From Paraburkholderia aspalathi (GTDB lineage Bacteria > Pseudomonadota > Gammaproteobacteria > Burkholderiales > Burkholderiaceae), in NCBI RefSeq assembly GCF_900116445.1, contig NZ_FPBH01000002.1:248001-312000 (forward strand): a stretch of DNA of 64,000 nt. Direction: 5' to 3'. Positions 55,908 through 64,000 of the stretch are shown here, in pieces. Numbering within the stretch: position 1 is the stretch's first letter; every line of letters starts with the position of its first letter. A model generated the notes under the pieces. It made no database searches and was not told the DNA's origin. It worked only from the letters and a program-made list of their open reading frames with translations. Made by a program: the position numbers and the translations under genes.

Positions 55908-57100
55908 TGCGTTCCTCGGGGTTCTCTCGGCATGCCGAGCCCGCGCTCGGCCATGATGTTCAGTTGGATTTCGTTGGTGCCCGCGTAGATCGTGTCGGCG
56001 CGCGAGAAGAGAAACACGCCCTGCAGGCGGGTGCGTTTTGCGTCGGCGCGGTCGATCACGTTAGCGTCGGGCCCAAGCACGTCCATCGCCAATTGGCCGA
56101 GCTCGCGATGCCAGTTCGACCAGTAGTATTTGTAGATCAGCGCTTCACGGCCCAACGCGCCGCCGCCTTCATCGGCATCGGCACCCGCCAGCATGCGCAG
56201 CGCGTTGTAGCGCATCACGCGCAAGCCGCTCCACGCTCGTGCGATTCGTTGGCGAATCAACGGGTCATTCGCGACGCCCGCTTCATGCGCCGCGTCGACC
56301 ACCCATTCGAGTTCGCGGATGAACTGCATCTGCTGACCGAGCGTGGACATGCCGCGCTCGAAACCGAGCAACGTCATCGCAATGCGCCAGCCGTCGCCAG
56401 GCGTACCGACCAGATCTTCAGCAGCGGCGAGTGCGCCGTCGAAAAACACTTCGTTGAATTCGGCGCCGCCGTTCAATTGTTTGATCGGACGAATTTCGAT
56501 GCCGGGTTGATCGAGTAGCATCAACAGAAACGACAATCCGCGATTGCCGCGCGATTCCGCATCCGTGCGTGCGATCACGAAGATCCAGTCGGAATCGTGT
56601 GCCAGCGAGGTCCAGACTTTCTGGCCATGCACGCGCCAGTTGCCGTTTTCGTCGCGGACTGCGCGAGTGCGGACGTTCGCGAGATCTGAACCCGCGCCCG
56701 GTTCCGAATAGCCCTGGCACCAGAACTGCGTGCCCTTCAGGATGCCGGGCAGAAAGCGCTTGCGTTGGTCTTCGGTGCCGCATGCGATCAGGGTTGGTCC
56801 GAGAAGACCTTCGCCGATATGGCCCATGCGCCCGGGACCACCAGCGCGGGCGTATTCCTCGTGGAAGATCACCTGGTCGGCGACGGACATTGCGCGGCCG
56901 CCTTGTTCTTTTGGCCAGCCGAGACCCGTCCAGCCGCCGCTTGCCAGTTCGCGCTCCCATTTCTTGCGTAATGCCGGATAGGCCTCTTCGTCGCCGGGAC
57001 CGCCGCGGTATTGCAGGCAGGCGAACTCGCCGCTCAGATGCGCAGTCATCCAGTCGGCGACTTCCACGCGCAGGTGGTGTTGTTGCGTTTCGCTGTTCAT
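55904..57100 (-). CDS. fadE30: Acyl-CoA dehydrogenase, FadE30-like
   Basis: A 398-residue acyl-CoA dehydrogenase. Recognisable are WCQGYSEPGAGSDLAN (FAD/substrate region), GQKVWTSLAH, and the C-terminal YAGTNEIQLNIMAERGLGMPR. The sequence tracks mycobacterial FadE30, which starts desaturation of the HIP-CoA propanoate side chain. It begins one base inside the stop of the next acyl-CoA dehydrogenase (TAATG), so the two probably form a heteromeric pair. Confidence 0.85.
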   Translation of the reverse strand: MNSETQQHHLRVEVADWMTAHLSGEFACLQYRGGPGDEEAYPALRKKWERELASGGWTGLGWPKEQGGRAMSVADQVIFHEEYARAGGPGRMGHIGEGLLGPTLIACGTEDQRKRFLPGILKGTQFWCQGYSEPGAGSDLANVRTRAVRDENGNWRVHGQKVWTSLAHDSDWIFVIARTDAESRGNRGLSFLLMLLDQPGIEIRPIKQLNGGAEFNEVFFDGALAAAEDLVGTPGDGWRIAMTLLGFERGMSTLGQQMQFIRELEWVVDAAHEAGVANDPLIRQRIARAWSGLRVMRYNALRMLAGADADEGGGALGREALIYKYYWSNWHRELGQLAMDVLGPDANVIDRADAKRTRLQGVFLFSRADTIYAGTNEIQLNIMAERGLGMPREPRGTQ

Positions 57101-58374
57101 TAAAGGACTCCGGCGAGGACGGCTTGTGCGTGGTCGTCGGTATGTGCAAGCGGCGACGGCACTGCTGCGCTAGAAGCCTCACTATGGTCGATCACCTGCT
57201 CCGCGATAAACGACAGCATCTGCGCGGTCGTGCCAAATAGCGCGCTGCACGCCTGTGCGCGTTTGAAATACAGTTGTGGGTCGTATTCCCATGTGAAACC
57301 GACGCCGCCGTGAAGCTGGATCGCTTCCTGAGCGCAGAACCGGAAAGCGTCGTTGGCGGTGGCTTTTGCTGTGGCGATGTCGGCAAGCACGTCCGGTGGT
57401 AACGAAGCGCACGGCTGATTGCGCATTTGGTCCGGCACCTGAGCCCGTATTTGATTCCGCGCCTGGTCCCACGTCTGCGCCGCGCCTAGCACGGCCGAAC
57501 GCGCCGCCTCGATTTCAACCATCATCTGTGCGCAACGGTGTTTGACTGCCTGAAACGATGCAATCGCGCGGCCGAATTGCACGCGCTCCGCCGCGTAGGC
57601 AAGCGTGAGATCGAGACATTGCTGCGCGCCGCCGAGCTGTTCCGCCGCCAGCGCCAATGCTGCAAACCATGCAGTCTCAGACAGCGCGCGTTGCGCCTCA
57701 CGGCCACAAACCAGCAGCGCCTCACGCGGCACATCGACGGCATTCAGCTCAACGCGCGCCAAGGGACGCGTCGCATCCAGCGTGACAAGTGGCGTGCGGG
57801 TGAGGCCGGCAAGATCAGCATCGTTCAATTCGAACAGCGCGATGGTTTGCGCTTCGTTCGCGATCAAGGCGGGCACCAGCAACAGATCGGCGCTTGCACC
57901 ATCGACAACCTGCGCCAACGTACCCGACAAACGGTAGCCGTGAGCCGTCTCTTCCGCGTAAATCGAAACCATCCTCGCATCAAAGCCAGCCCCAGCCTGC
58001 AACGCCACCGTCGCGCTCACCTCGCCGCTCGCAATTTGCGAAAGCCACGCGCGCGTCGCCTCGGATTCACACTGCGCCAGCGCCGTCGTCGCCAGACACA
58101 CCGTGCCGAAATAAGGCACACAGGCAAGGCGGCGCCCCATCTGTTCCATTAGCAACACCAGCTCCATCGCGCCCAGCCCAGCCCCGCCCGCCGCTTCCGG
58201 CACGGTCAGCGCGCACCAGCCGAGCTCGCCTGCAAGCGTGTGCCACAGCCCATCGTCGCGACCCGCGGTATGTTCAATCGCCTGCCGCACCGCCGCCGAT
58301 GCGCTGCGCTCGGCCAGCACGTCGGCCGCCGAATCGCGAATCATGGTTTGTTCTTCGGAAAGAGCGAGGTTCAT
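57100..58374 (-). CDS. Acyl-CoA dehydrogenase, second subunit type
   Basis: 424 residues from ATG 58374, four nt after the SDR stop. It has the HGGVGFTWEYD and YFKR region near residue 370, but lacks the AGTNEIQ ending of FadE30. An insert rich in Gln/Arg/Asn (about residues 310-335) is unusual. In steroid degraders such proteins pair with a partner of the other type to form alpha2beta2 dehydrogenases. Confidence 0.83.
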   Translation of the reverse strand: MNLALSEEQTMIRDSAADVLAERSASAAVRQAIEHTAGRDDGLWHTLAGELGWCALTVPEAAGGAGLGAMELVLLMEQMGRRLACVPYFGTVCLATTALAQCESEATRAWLSQIASGEVSATVALQAGAGFDARMVSIYAEETAHGYRLSGTLAQVVDGASADLLLVPALIANEAQTIALFELNDADLAGLTRTPLVTLDATRPLARVELNAVDVPREALLVCGREAQRALSETAWFAALALAAEQLGGAQQCLDLTLAYAAERVQFGRAIASFQAVKHRCAQMMVEIEAARSAVLGAAQTWDQARNQIRAQVPDQMRNQPCASLPPDVLADIATAKATANDAFRFCAQEAIQLHGGVGFTWEYDPQLYFKRAQACSALFGTTAQMLSFIAEQVIDHSEASSAAVPSPLAHTDDHAQAVLAGVL

Positions 58375-58378
58375 CGCA

Positions 58379-59254
58379 TCAGCTTCCGTAGACTTGCTGC
58401 GCCGGCTCACGTTCTGCCACCAGCGCCGCCACCGCACCACCCAGTGCAGTGACTTGCCAGCGCGCGCCGATGTCGATGCGCGGCCCCGTGCGCCAACCTT
58501 CGGCCACGGCGATCATGCCGCCCGCCGCTTCGAACACCTGCCCGGTCACGTCACGCGATTCAGCACTGCCGAGCCAGACGACCAGCGGCGCGACATTCGC
58601 CGGATCGAAATAGTCGAAGCCATTGGCAGGCTTTTTCATCATCTCCGCAAACACACCTTCGGTCATCGACGTGCGCGCCGCCGGCGCCAGCGCGTTCACC
58701 CGCACGCCGTAGCGCTGCAGTTCCGCGGCCTGCATCAACGTCAAAGCCGCGATTGCCGCCTTGGCCGCGCCATAGTTCGCCTGGCCGATCGAGCCTTGCA
58801 AACCCGCTCCCGAACTCGTGTTGACGATGCGCGCGTCCACCTCGCGCCCCGCCTTCGATGCATCACGCCACGCCTTTGCCAGCAGATGCGCAAGGCAGAA
58901 ATGCCCGCGCAGATGCACCCGCATCACGTCGTCCCAATCTGCTTCGGTCATGCTGGTGAACATCCGGTCGCGGCAAATGCCCGCGTTGTTCACCAGCACA
59001 TGAATCTCGCCGAAGGCTTCGTGCGTGACATCGATGATGCGTTGCGCCGTGTAGATGCGCGTGATGTCGTCGGCATTGGCCAGTGCCCGCCCGCCGGCAC
59101 GCACAATCTCGTCGCAGACGGCTTGCGCCGCTTCCTGACGAATATCGTTGACCACCACCGCAGCGCCTTCGGCGGCAAACGCCAGCGCGTACTCTCGACC
59201 CAACCCTCCCCCCGCGCCGGTGATGATCACGGTGCGTTCGTTGCAGATTCCCAT
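58379..59254 (-). CDS. SDR oxidoreductase, 17-beta-HSD4-like
   Basis: A 291-residue SDR: TGAGGGLG near 12-19, NNAGI near 89, VNTSSGAG and YGAAKAA (catalytic Tyr/Lys). The C-terminal extension after the Rossmann core (WRTGPRIDIGARW ... QQVYGS) is typical of the multifunctional-enzyme type SDRs that oxidise 3-hydroxyacyl-CoA, also found in the KstR2 regulon of mycobacteria. Likely the hydroxyacyl-CoA dehydrogenase of side-chain or ring beta-oxidation. GAGGATC precedes the ATG. Confidence 0.85.
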   Translation of the reverse strand: MGICNERTVIITGAGGGLGREYALAFAAEGAAVVVNDIRQEAAQAVCDEIVRAGGRALANADDITRIYTAQRIIDVTHEAFGEIHVLVNNAGICRDRMFTSMTEADWDDVMRVHLRGHFCLAHLLAKAWRDASKAGREVDARIVNTSSGAGLQGSIGQANYGAAKAAIAALTLMQAAELQRYGVRVNALAPAARTSMTEGVFAEMMKKPANGFDYFDPANVAPLVVWLGSAESRDVTGQVFEAAGGMIAVAEGWRTGPRIDIGARWQVTALGGAVAALVAEREPAQQVYGS

Positions 59255-59299
59255 GCTTGATCCTCGTAGACAGTGATGCTCAGATGCGCCGATCGACGC

Positions 59300-60451
59300 T
59301 TACAGACGCTCGATGATCGTGACGTTGGCGAGGCCACCGCCCTCGCACATCGTTTGCAAACCGTAGCGGCCTTGCGTGCGTTCGAGTTCGTGCAGCAGGC
59401 TCGTCATCAGCCGCGCGCCGGTTGCGCCGAGCGGATGACCAAGCGCGATCGCGCCGCCGTTCGGATTGGTCTTCTCGTGCGGATAGCGCGTCTCGGCGAG
59501 CCACGCCAGCGCCACCGAGGCAAACGCTTCGTTCAGCTCCACCACGTCGATGTCGTCCAGCACGAGGCCGGCCTTCTTCAAGGCGTGACGTGTGGCGGGA
59601 ATCGGCGCGGTGAGCATCCACAGCGGATCGTCGCCGAGCACGCTCAAGTGATGAATACGGGCGCGCGGCGTGAGGCCGTAACGCTTGAGCGCGTCTTCGG
59701 AGACGATCAGCAGCGCCGCTGCCGCATCGCAGGTCTGGCTCGAGACGGCGGCCGTCAACGCGCCGCCGGGCATCAGCGGTTCGAGCGAAGCCATCTTCGC
59801 GAGCGTGGTGTCCTTGCGCGGCGTCTCGTCATGGACAACACCGGCGAACGGCACGATTTCGCGCGCAAAGTACCCGCCTTCGATTGCGGCCAATGCGCGC
59901 CGGTGGCTCTCCAGCGCGTACTGCTCCATCGTTTCGCGCGACAGATTCCAGTGATCCGCGATCCGCTGCGCCGCATGGAACTGGGAAACCGGCGCATCCC
60001 CAAAATGCGCACGCCAGCCGATGCTGCCCGAGAACGGGTCGGTGAAACCGAGCGGCTCGGCCGCCGTCATCGCGGACGAAATCGGAATCTGCGTCATGGT
60101 CTGCACGCCGCCCGCGACCACCACGTCCTGCGTGCCGCTCATCACGGCCTGCGCAGCAAAATGCACCGCCTGTTGCGACGAACCGCATTGCCGGTCCACC
60201 GTCACGCCGGGCACCGTCAACGGCAAACCCGCAGCGAGCCAGCAGGTGCGCGCAATATTGCCCGCCAGCGGGCCGATCGTATCCACGCAGCCGAACACCA
60301 CGTCGTCGTATTCATCGGCGGGAATGCCGTTACGGCCAACCAGTTCCTTCAACACGAAGCCGCCGAGATCCGCGGCGTGCACCTGCGCGAGTCCGCCTTT
60401 GCGGCGGCCGGTCGGCGTGCGCAACGCATCGACGATATAAGCCTGTTTCAT
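59300..60451 (-). CDS. fadA6: FadA6-like thiolase
   Basis: A 383-residue thiolase starting at ATG 60451 (one-base overlap with the upstream stop). Cys89 in VDRQCGSSQQA, His339 in GHPLGATGA, Cys369 in MCEGGG. Segments such as GCVDTIGPLAGNIAR and GGVQTMTQIPISSAMT closely recall FadA6 (Rv3556c), the thiolase of steroid C/D-ring degradation. It gives acetyl-CoA from a beta-ketoacyl-CoA intermediate. Confidence 0.87.
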   Translation of the reverse strand: MKQAYIVDALRTPTGRRKGGLAQVHAADLGGFVLKELVGRNGIPADEYDDVVFGCVDTIGPLAGNIARTCWLAAGLPLTVPGVTVDRQCGSSQQAVHFAAQAVMSGTQDVVVAGGVQTMTQIPISSAMTAAEPLGFTDPFSGSIGWRAHFGDAPVSQFHAAQRIADHWNLSRETMEQYALESHRRALAAIEGGYFAREIVPFAGVVHDETPRKDTTLAKMASLEPLMPGGALTAAVSSQTCDAAAALLIVSEDALKRYGLTPRARIHHLSVLGDDPLWMLTAPIPATRHALKKAGLVLDDIDVVELNEAFASVALAWLAETRYPHEKTNPNGGAIALGHPLGATGARLMTSLLHELERTQGRYGLQTMCEGGGLANVTIIERL

Positions 60452-61512
60452 CACGATTCCAGTTCGAAAGTACGGGCCGGTCCGATCGGAGCACATGACT
60501 CGATCAGCGCGTCGGCCACGCGGGCCTTGTGAAACGTTATGTCGCCCCAGCTACCCGAAAGCGCCCAGATACGCTTCATGAAGATCTGCAAGTCGAGCTC
60601 CCACGTGTAGCCGATTGCGCCATGCACCTGCATCGCGTGGCGCGCGGCGAGCTGCGCCGCAGCGGTGGCGGCGAGCTTCGCGTGGGAGACGTACAGCGCG
60701 CGGTTCGGGTCGTTATCCGCGATCGCACAGGCGGCCCGATACACCACGGGCCGCGCGAACTCGTAGCGGATCGCGACGTCGGCGAGCAGGTGCTTGAGCG
60801 CCTGATACGAGCCGATCGGTTTGCCGAACTGCTTGCGCTGCGCGCTGTAGTCGATTGCAACGTCGAGCACGCGCTGCGTGAGACCGAGCAACTGCGCGGC
60901 GACGGCAAACGCGCCTTGATCCAGTGCGCGCGCCAGCAACGGTTGCGCCTCGGCGGCCGTCGCCACGCGTGTGCTCGCGCTCGCCTGCCAGTCGAGTTCG
61001 AATAGGCGACGTGACGGATCGACGCTCTCTACCCCATTCAACCGGCAAGCGTCGGGCGTGAGCCAATGCAATTCGCCCTCCCGCTCACATAGCAAAACCT
61101 TCGCGACGTGTGCATCGCTGACATACGGATTCACCGGATGCGCAATCGCCACCCGCGCCGCACCCGCCGCGATATCGCGCAACAATGCGTCGCGTTGCGC
61201 ACTGGCCGGCAAACCTTCCAGCATGCCGACAGCCACGAGTGCCGTATCGAGCAACGGCTCGGGTCCTGCGAAGTAGCCATAGGTCTGTGCGAGCAGCGCC
61301 CACTCCACTTCACCGAGCCCCATCCCGTCGTGACGTTCCAGCACCGACACGGCCGTCAGCCCTTGCGAGGCGAACATGTCCCACATGCGTTCCGAGCGGC
61401 CCGTGGGCGTGTTCCACAACTCGCGGATCAGCTCCGGCGTCATCTCCGTCATCAGAAAGCGCTTAACGCTGCTCGCCAACGCTTCCTGATCTTCGTTGAA
61501 TACGAAATCCAT
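60451..61512 (-). CDS. Acyl-CoA dehydrogenase, second subunit type
   Basis: A 353-residue protein, short for the family. C-terminal HGAIGYTWELD and FMKR mark it as the same subunit type as the protein at 57100. GAGGA precedes the ATG. It lies 69 nt after a dehydrogenase of the AGTNEIQ type, making a second heteromeric pair. Likely acts on a HIP-derived CoA ester (FadE31-33 group); which one cannot be told by eye. Confidence 0.83.
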   Translation of the reverse strand: MDFVFNEDQEALASSVKRFLMTEMTPELIRELWNTPTGRSERMWDMFASQGLTAVSVLERHDGMGLGEVEWALLAQTYGYFAGPEPLLDTALVAVGMLEGLPASAQRDALLRDIAAGAARVAIAHPVNPYVSDAHVAKVLLCEREGELHWLTPDACRLNGVESVDPSRRLFELDWQASASTRVATAAEAQPLLARALDQGAFAVAAQLLGLTQRVLDVAIDYSAQRKQFGKPIGSYQALKHLLADVAIRYEFARPVVYRAACAIADNDPNRALYVSHAKLAATAAAQLAARHAMQVHGAIGYTWELDLQIFMKRIWALSGSWGDITFHKARVADALIESCAPIGPARTFELES

Positions 61513-61581
61513 AGTTCCTCGCTCACTCCTTTAAGCGTCTGAATGCGGGCCTGAATGCCGATTGCCCCATCGGCGCCTGCA

Positions 61582-62763
61582 TCACGAGCGCGGCATTCCC
61601 AGCATCCGTTCCGCGACGATGTTGCGCTGGATCTCGTTGGTCCCCGCATAGATCGGCCCGGCCTGCGCGAATAGAAAACCATCGAGCCAGGCGCCAAGCG
61701 CCGCGTGTTGCTCCTGTGTTTGCGGCACGACCTCCGCGTGCGCGCCGAGAATGTCGAGCGCGGTCTGGTGCATGCGCAGATCGAGTTCGGACCAGAACAC
61801 TTTGTTGGTACTCGATTCCGCGCCGATGTGACCGCCCTTCTGCAAGCGGCTCGCGGTCGCGTAAGTGGAAAGCGCGTAAGCCTGCGCATCCATCCACGCG
61901 CTGATCACCCGATCACGCAAGGTCGGATCGCGGTCGGCTTGCGTGCGATGCGCCAGATAAAGCGCGCGCAATGCCTCGGCGGTACGCTGAAAACGTGCGG
62001 GCGAGCGCAGCATCAGGCCGCGTTCGAAACCTGCCGTTGCCATGGCGACCTGCCAGCCCACGCCTTCGCCGGCAAGACGGTTCTCGACCGGCACCCGCAC
62101 ATCGTCGAAGAAGATCTCAGCGAAACCGGTGTGGCCGTTCAATTGACGGATCGGCCGCACCGTGATGCCCGGCGTCGAGAGCTGCACCATCAAGAAGGTC
62201 AAGCCGTGGTGACGTGTGGATTGCGGATCGCTGCGAAACAGGCCGAACAGCCAGTCAGCCCACACCGCGCGAGTCGACCAGATCTTCTGACCGTTCAGGA
62301 TGTATTCGCCGCCCGTACCTTCGTCGGTACGAATAGCACTCGCGCGGATCGCAGCCATGTCGGAGCCTGCGTTCGGCTCAGACCACCCTTGCGCCCAGAC
62401 GTGTTCGCCGGCCGCCATAGCCGGCAGAAAGCGGGCCTTTTGCTCTTCCGTGCCGAAGTCCATCAAAGTCGGGCCGAGCAGGAAGATGCCGTTCTGATTC
62501 ACGCGCATCGGTGCGTCGGCGCGCCAGTATTCTTCTTCGAAGATCAGCCACTCGGTCAGATCGCAACCGCGTCCGCCCAATTCGCGCGGCCACGTCACCA
62601 TGCTCCAGCGGCCCGAATGCAGCGTGCGTTCCCACTCCCGATGCGCGGCAAAGCCGGCTTCAGTATCGAAGCTCGGCAGCGGCTCGCGCGGCACGTGGAC
62701 CGCGAGCCAGCTGCGAATCTCGGCGCGAAACGCGCGTTGTGCCGGCGTGTAGTCGAGCTTCAT
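61582..62763 (-). CDS. Acyl-CoA dehydrogenase, AGTNEIQ type
   Basis: A 393-residue acyl-CoA dehydrogenase: QGWSEPNAGSDMA, GQKIWSTRAVWADW, and a C-terminal YAGTNEIQRNIVAERMLGMPR. Start overlaps the echA20 stop by 4 nt. Partner of the dehydrogenase encoded next at 60451. Belongs with the FadE31/FadE32/FadE33 group of steroid degraders by context. Confidence 0.85.
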   Translation of the reverse strand: MKLDYTPAQRAFRAEIRSWLAVHVPREPLPSFDTEAGFAAHREWERTLHSGRWSMVTWPRELGGRGCDLTEWLIFEEEYWRADAPMRVNQNGIFLLGPTLMDFGTEEQKARFLPAMAAGEHVWAQGWSEPNAGSDMAAIRASAIRTDEGTGGEYILNGQKIWSTRAVWADWLFGLFRSDPQSTRHHGLTFLMVQLSTPGITVRPIRQLNGHTGFAEIFFDDVRVPVENRLAGEGVGWQVAMATAGFERGLMLRSPARFQRTAEALRALYLAHRTQADRDPTLRDRVISAWMDAQAYALSTYATASRLQKGGHIGAESSTNKVFWSELDLRMHQTALDILGAHAEVVPQTQEQHAALGAWLDGFLFAQAGPIYAGTNEIQRNIVAERMLGMPRS

Positions 62764-63578
62764 GCGCGCACTCCGGTTTTGCGTTCGGCCTCGTTAGCAC
62801 CATTGAACTGCGCGTCGCGCTTTTCGACGAAGGCCGAGCGTGCTTCCGCCGAGTCGTTCGTCATATACGCCTGCAAGGTGAAGCCCTGCTCCCAGCGGTA
62901 TTTGTCTTCCAGGTCGCCATCTTCGACACCGTTCAGCGCTTCTTTCGCGAGTTGCAGCATCGCGGGGCTCTTCGCAGCGATCTTGCGGGCGATCTCGAAC
63001 GCCGCGTCGCGCAACTGTTCGTGCGGCACCACGCGCTCGACTGCGCCGAGCCGGTAGGCTTCAGCGGCGTCGACCATGTCCCCCGTGAAATACATCGCCC
63101 GCACTTTCTGCACGCCGAACATGCGCTGCAGATGCGCGCCGCCGCCCATCGCGCCCCGGTCGATCTCAGGTACGCCAAAGCGCGCGCAATCGGACGCGAT
63201 GATCACGTCCGCCGCGCCGCAAATGCCGATACCACCGCCCAGCACGAAACCATGCACCGCGACGATCACCGGCTTCGGATTGCGGTGCACCGCGCGAAAG
63301 GTCGCGTAATTGCCGGCGTTGACCGCAACGATTCGTTCGGGATGCGCAGCCAGTTCCTTGATATCGACGCCCGCGCAAAAGCCGCGCCCGGCACCCCGCA
63401 ACACGATGACGTGCACGCTGTCGTCGCGGCCGAGCGCGTCGATCGCATCGGCGAGCGCTTGCCAGCCGCGTGCGTCAAGCGCATTGACCGGCGGCTGGTC
63501 GATCACCAGTTCGCCGATGCCGCCTTCGCGTTCGATGCTGAACGGCAGCGAGCGGACGCTATTGATGGGTTCTGTCAT
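62760..63578 (-). CDS. echA20: Enoyl-CoA hydratase/isomerase family protein, EchA20-like
   Basis: A 272-residue crotonase-fold protein. Oxyanion loops GRGFCAGVDIKE and GGGIGICGAADVI are present. The opening PPVNALDARGW, the FRAVHRNPKPVIVAVHGF stretch and FTGDMVDAAEAYRLG closely recall EchA20 (Rv3550), which opens the last steroid ring by hydrolysis in HIP degradation. GGAGAC lies before the ATG. It neighbours an ipdC-like gene, as in mycobacteria apart from the ipdAB pair. Confidence 0.83.
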   Translation of the reverse strand: MTEPINSVRSLPFSIEREGGIGELVIDQPPVNALDARGWQALADAIDALGRDDSVHVIVLRGAGRGFCAGVDIKELAAHPERIVAVNAGNYATFRAVHRNPKPVIVAVHGFVLGGGIGICGAADVIIASDCARFGVPEIDRGAMGGGAHLQRMFGVQKVRAMYFTGDMVDAAEAYRLGAVERVVPHEQLRDAAFEIARKIAAKSPAMLQLAKEALNGVEDGDLEDKYRWEQGFTLQAYMTNDSAEARSAFVEKRDAQFNGANEAERKTGVRA

Positions 63579-63656
63579 GTCTCCGTCCCTGGTGAATGTT
63601 TGTGGATTTGCTTTATGAGGTCGTGCGTGGCGTCATGTCTTGAGTCATGTCTTACC

Positions 63657-64000
63657 TCATGCATGAACCGGCGCGCCGCGCATGGCCGCCAGTGCATCGA
63701 GCCGCGCCACCGCTTCGTCGACGATGCGTGCGATCAAGGTCTCGCTCGGTTCGATCGCACCAATCACCGCGGCGACCTGGCCGCTCGGCAATACGCCCTC
63801 GTCCGGTTTGCCGTCGACGATCGCGCGTTGGATCAAAAACGGCGCGTTCGCCGCCATCAACGTCTGGCTCGCGGTGTAGCTGTGATCGCGCAGCGCCTTG
63901 AAGCCGAGTGCAGCCATCTCGCTCAGACTCATGCCGCTCTGACGGCGCCATGCTTCAGCCGTGCGCAACGCAAATAGCGTGCGGCGCAACGGGCCGAATG
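63657..64000 (-). CDS. ipdC: IpdC-like nitronate-monooxygenase family flavoprotein, 3' part only
   Basis: The C-terminal ~114 residues are in the window; the frame continues past the right edge, and the leucine at 63989 is internal, not a start. LPSGQVAAVIGAI near the end is the FMN-phosphate region of 2-nitropropane-dioxygenase-fold proteins. IpdC (Rv3553) is a flavoenzyme of this fold acting on HIP intermediates. The assignment rests on fold plus position next to echA20. Confidence 0.7.
   Translation of the reverse strand, partial: FGPLRRTLFALRTAEAWRRQSGMSLSEMAALGFKALRDHSYTASQTLMAANAPFLIQRAIVDGKPDEGVLPSGQVAAVIGAIEPSETLIARIVDEAVARLDALAAMRGAPVHA

Noticed and set aside
1..64000. CRISPR arrays, tRNA, rRNA or prophage genes
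   Set aside because: Looked for regularly spaced repeats, cloverleaf-like and conserved rRNA sequence, integrases and transposases; none seen.

Overview
The window is high-GC bacterial DNA with tightly packed genes. The protein set (DUF484-GGDEF protein, OFA-type MFS carriers with a tiny partner protein, MHS carriers, PEP mutase fused to a nucleotidyltransferase, UdgX with a DUF4130 part) and the dispersed intergenic repeats point to a Burkholderiaceae member, most likely Paraburkholderia. This is a judgement from protein flavour; there is no rRNA here to prove it. I saw no tRNA, rRNA, transposase, phage gene or CRISPR array.

Layout, left to right. (1) 1-6.3 kb: the end of a udgX-type gene, a PIG-L deacetylase, a small proline-rich protein, then a leftward three-gene operon (pepM-nucleotidyltransferase, ppd, phnW) that should make 2-aminoethylphosphonate and activate it with a nucleotide. 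(2) 6.3-7.45 kb: a large inverted-repeat element with extreme strand skew on both sides. (3) 7.5-20 kb: mostly solitary genes: chemoreceptor, TRIC-like channel, an FtsI-type PBP away from a dcw cluster, a diguanylate cyclase, a GST/TetR divergent pair, a gene of unknown function behind a near-perfect LexA box, two LysE exporters, YigZ, a lipoprotein and a ketopantoate-reductase-like enzyme. (4) 20-34 kb: carboxylate metabolism and transport: aldehyde dehydrogenase plus LysR, an OFA-type MFS with a divergent LysR, an FAH-family hydrolase with formyl-CoA transferase (frc), a GntR regulator with candidate operators, an MHS carrier, and a second OFA carrier with its 42-residue partner. This looks like oxalate/formate or related acid use, but oxalyl-CoA decarboxylase is not in the window. 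(5) 34.5-64 kb: an AraC regulator, a LuxR solo with an intact acyl-homoserine-lactone pocket, and a large catabolic island.

The island reads as aerobic steroid degradation (9,10-seco pathway). It has a delta5-3-ketosteroid isomerase with all three catalytic residues, hydroxysteroid-type SDRs, KshA (3-ketosteroid 9-alpha-hydroxylase oxygenase), a TesD/HsaD-type meta-cleavage hydrolase, and tesE-tesF-tesG in order, which turn the released dienoate into pyruvate and propionyl-CoA. A leftward run of 14 genes from beyond 64 kb to 48.4 kb carries the C/D-ring (HIP) genes ipdC, echA20, fadA6, ipdF, fadE30 and three further acyl-CoA dehydrogenases. Embedded in the same run are an MMPL/RND transporter and a YCF48-like beta-propeller; their usual partners DUF1302 (outer-membrane porin-like) and DUF1329 sit just upstream of tesEFG. 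I infer a four-part envelope system for moving the steroid or an intermediate. KstD, HsaABC/TesAB, KshB, IpdAB and the CoA ligase are not in the window and may lie to the right or elsewhere.

The most unusual non-coding signal is at two copies (about 6.6-7.25 kb and 46.7-47.3 kb) of a roughly 600-bp inverted-repeat element. The 240-300 nt to the left of each is 72-77% G+T and the 240-290 nt to the right is 72-73% A+C on the same strand, extending into the neighbouring coding sequence.
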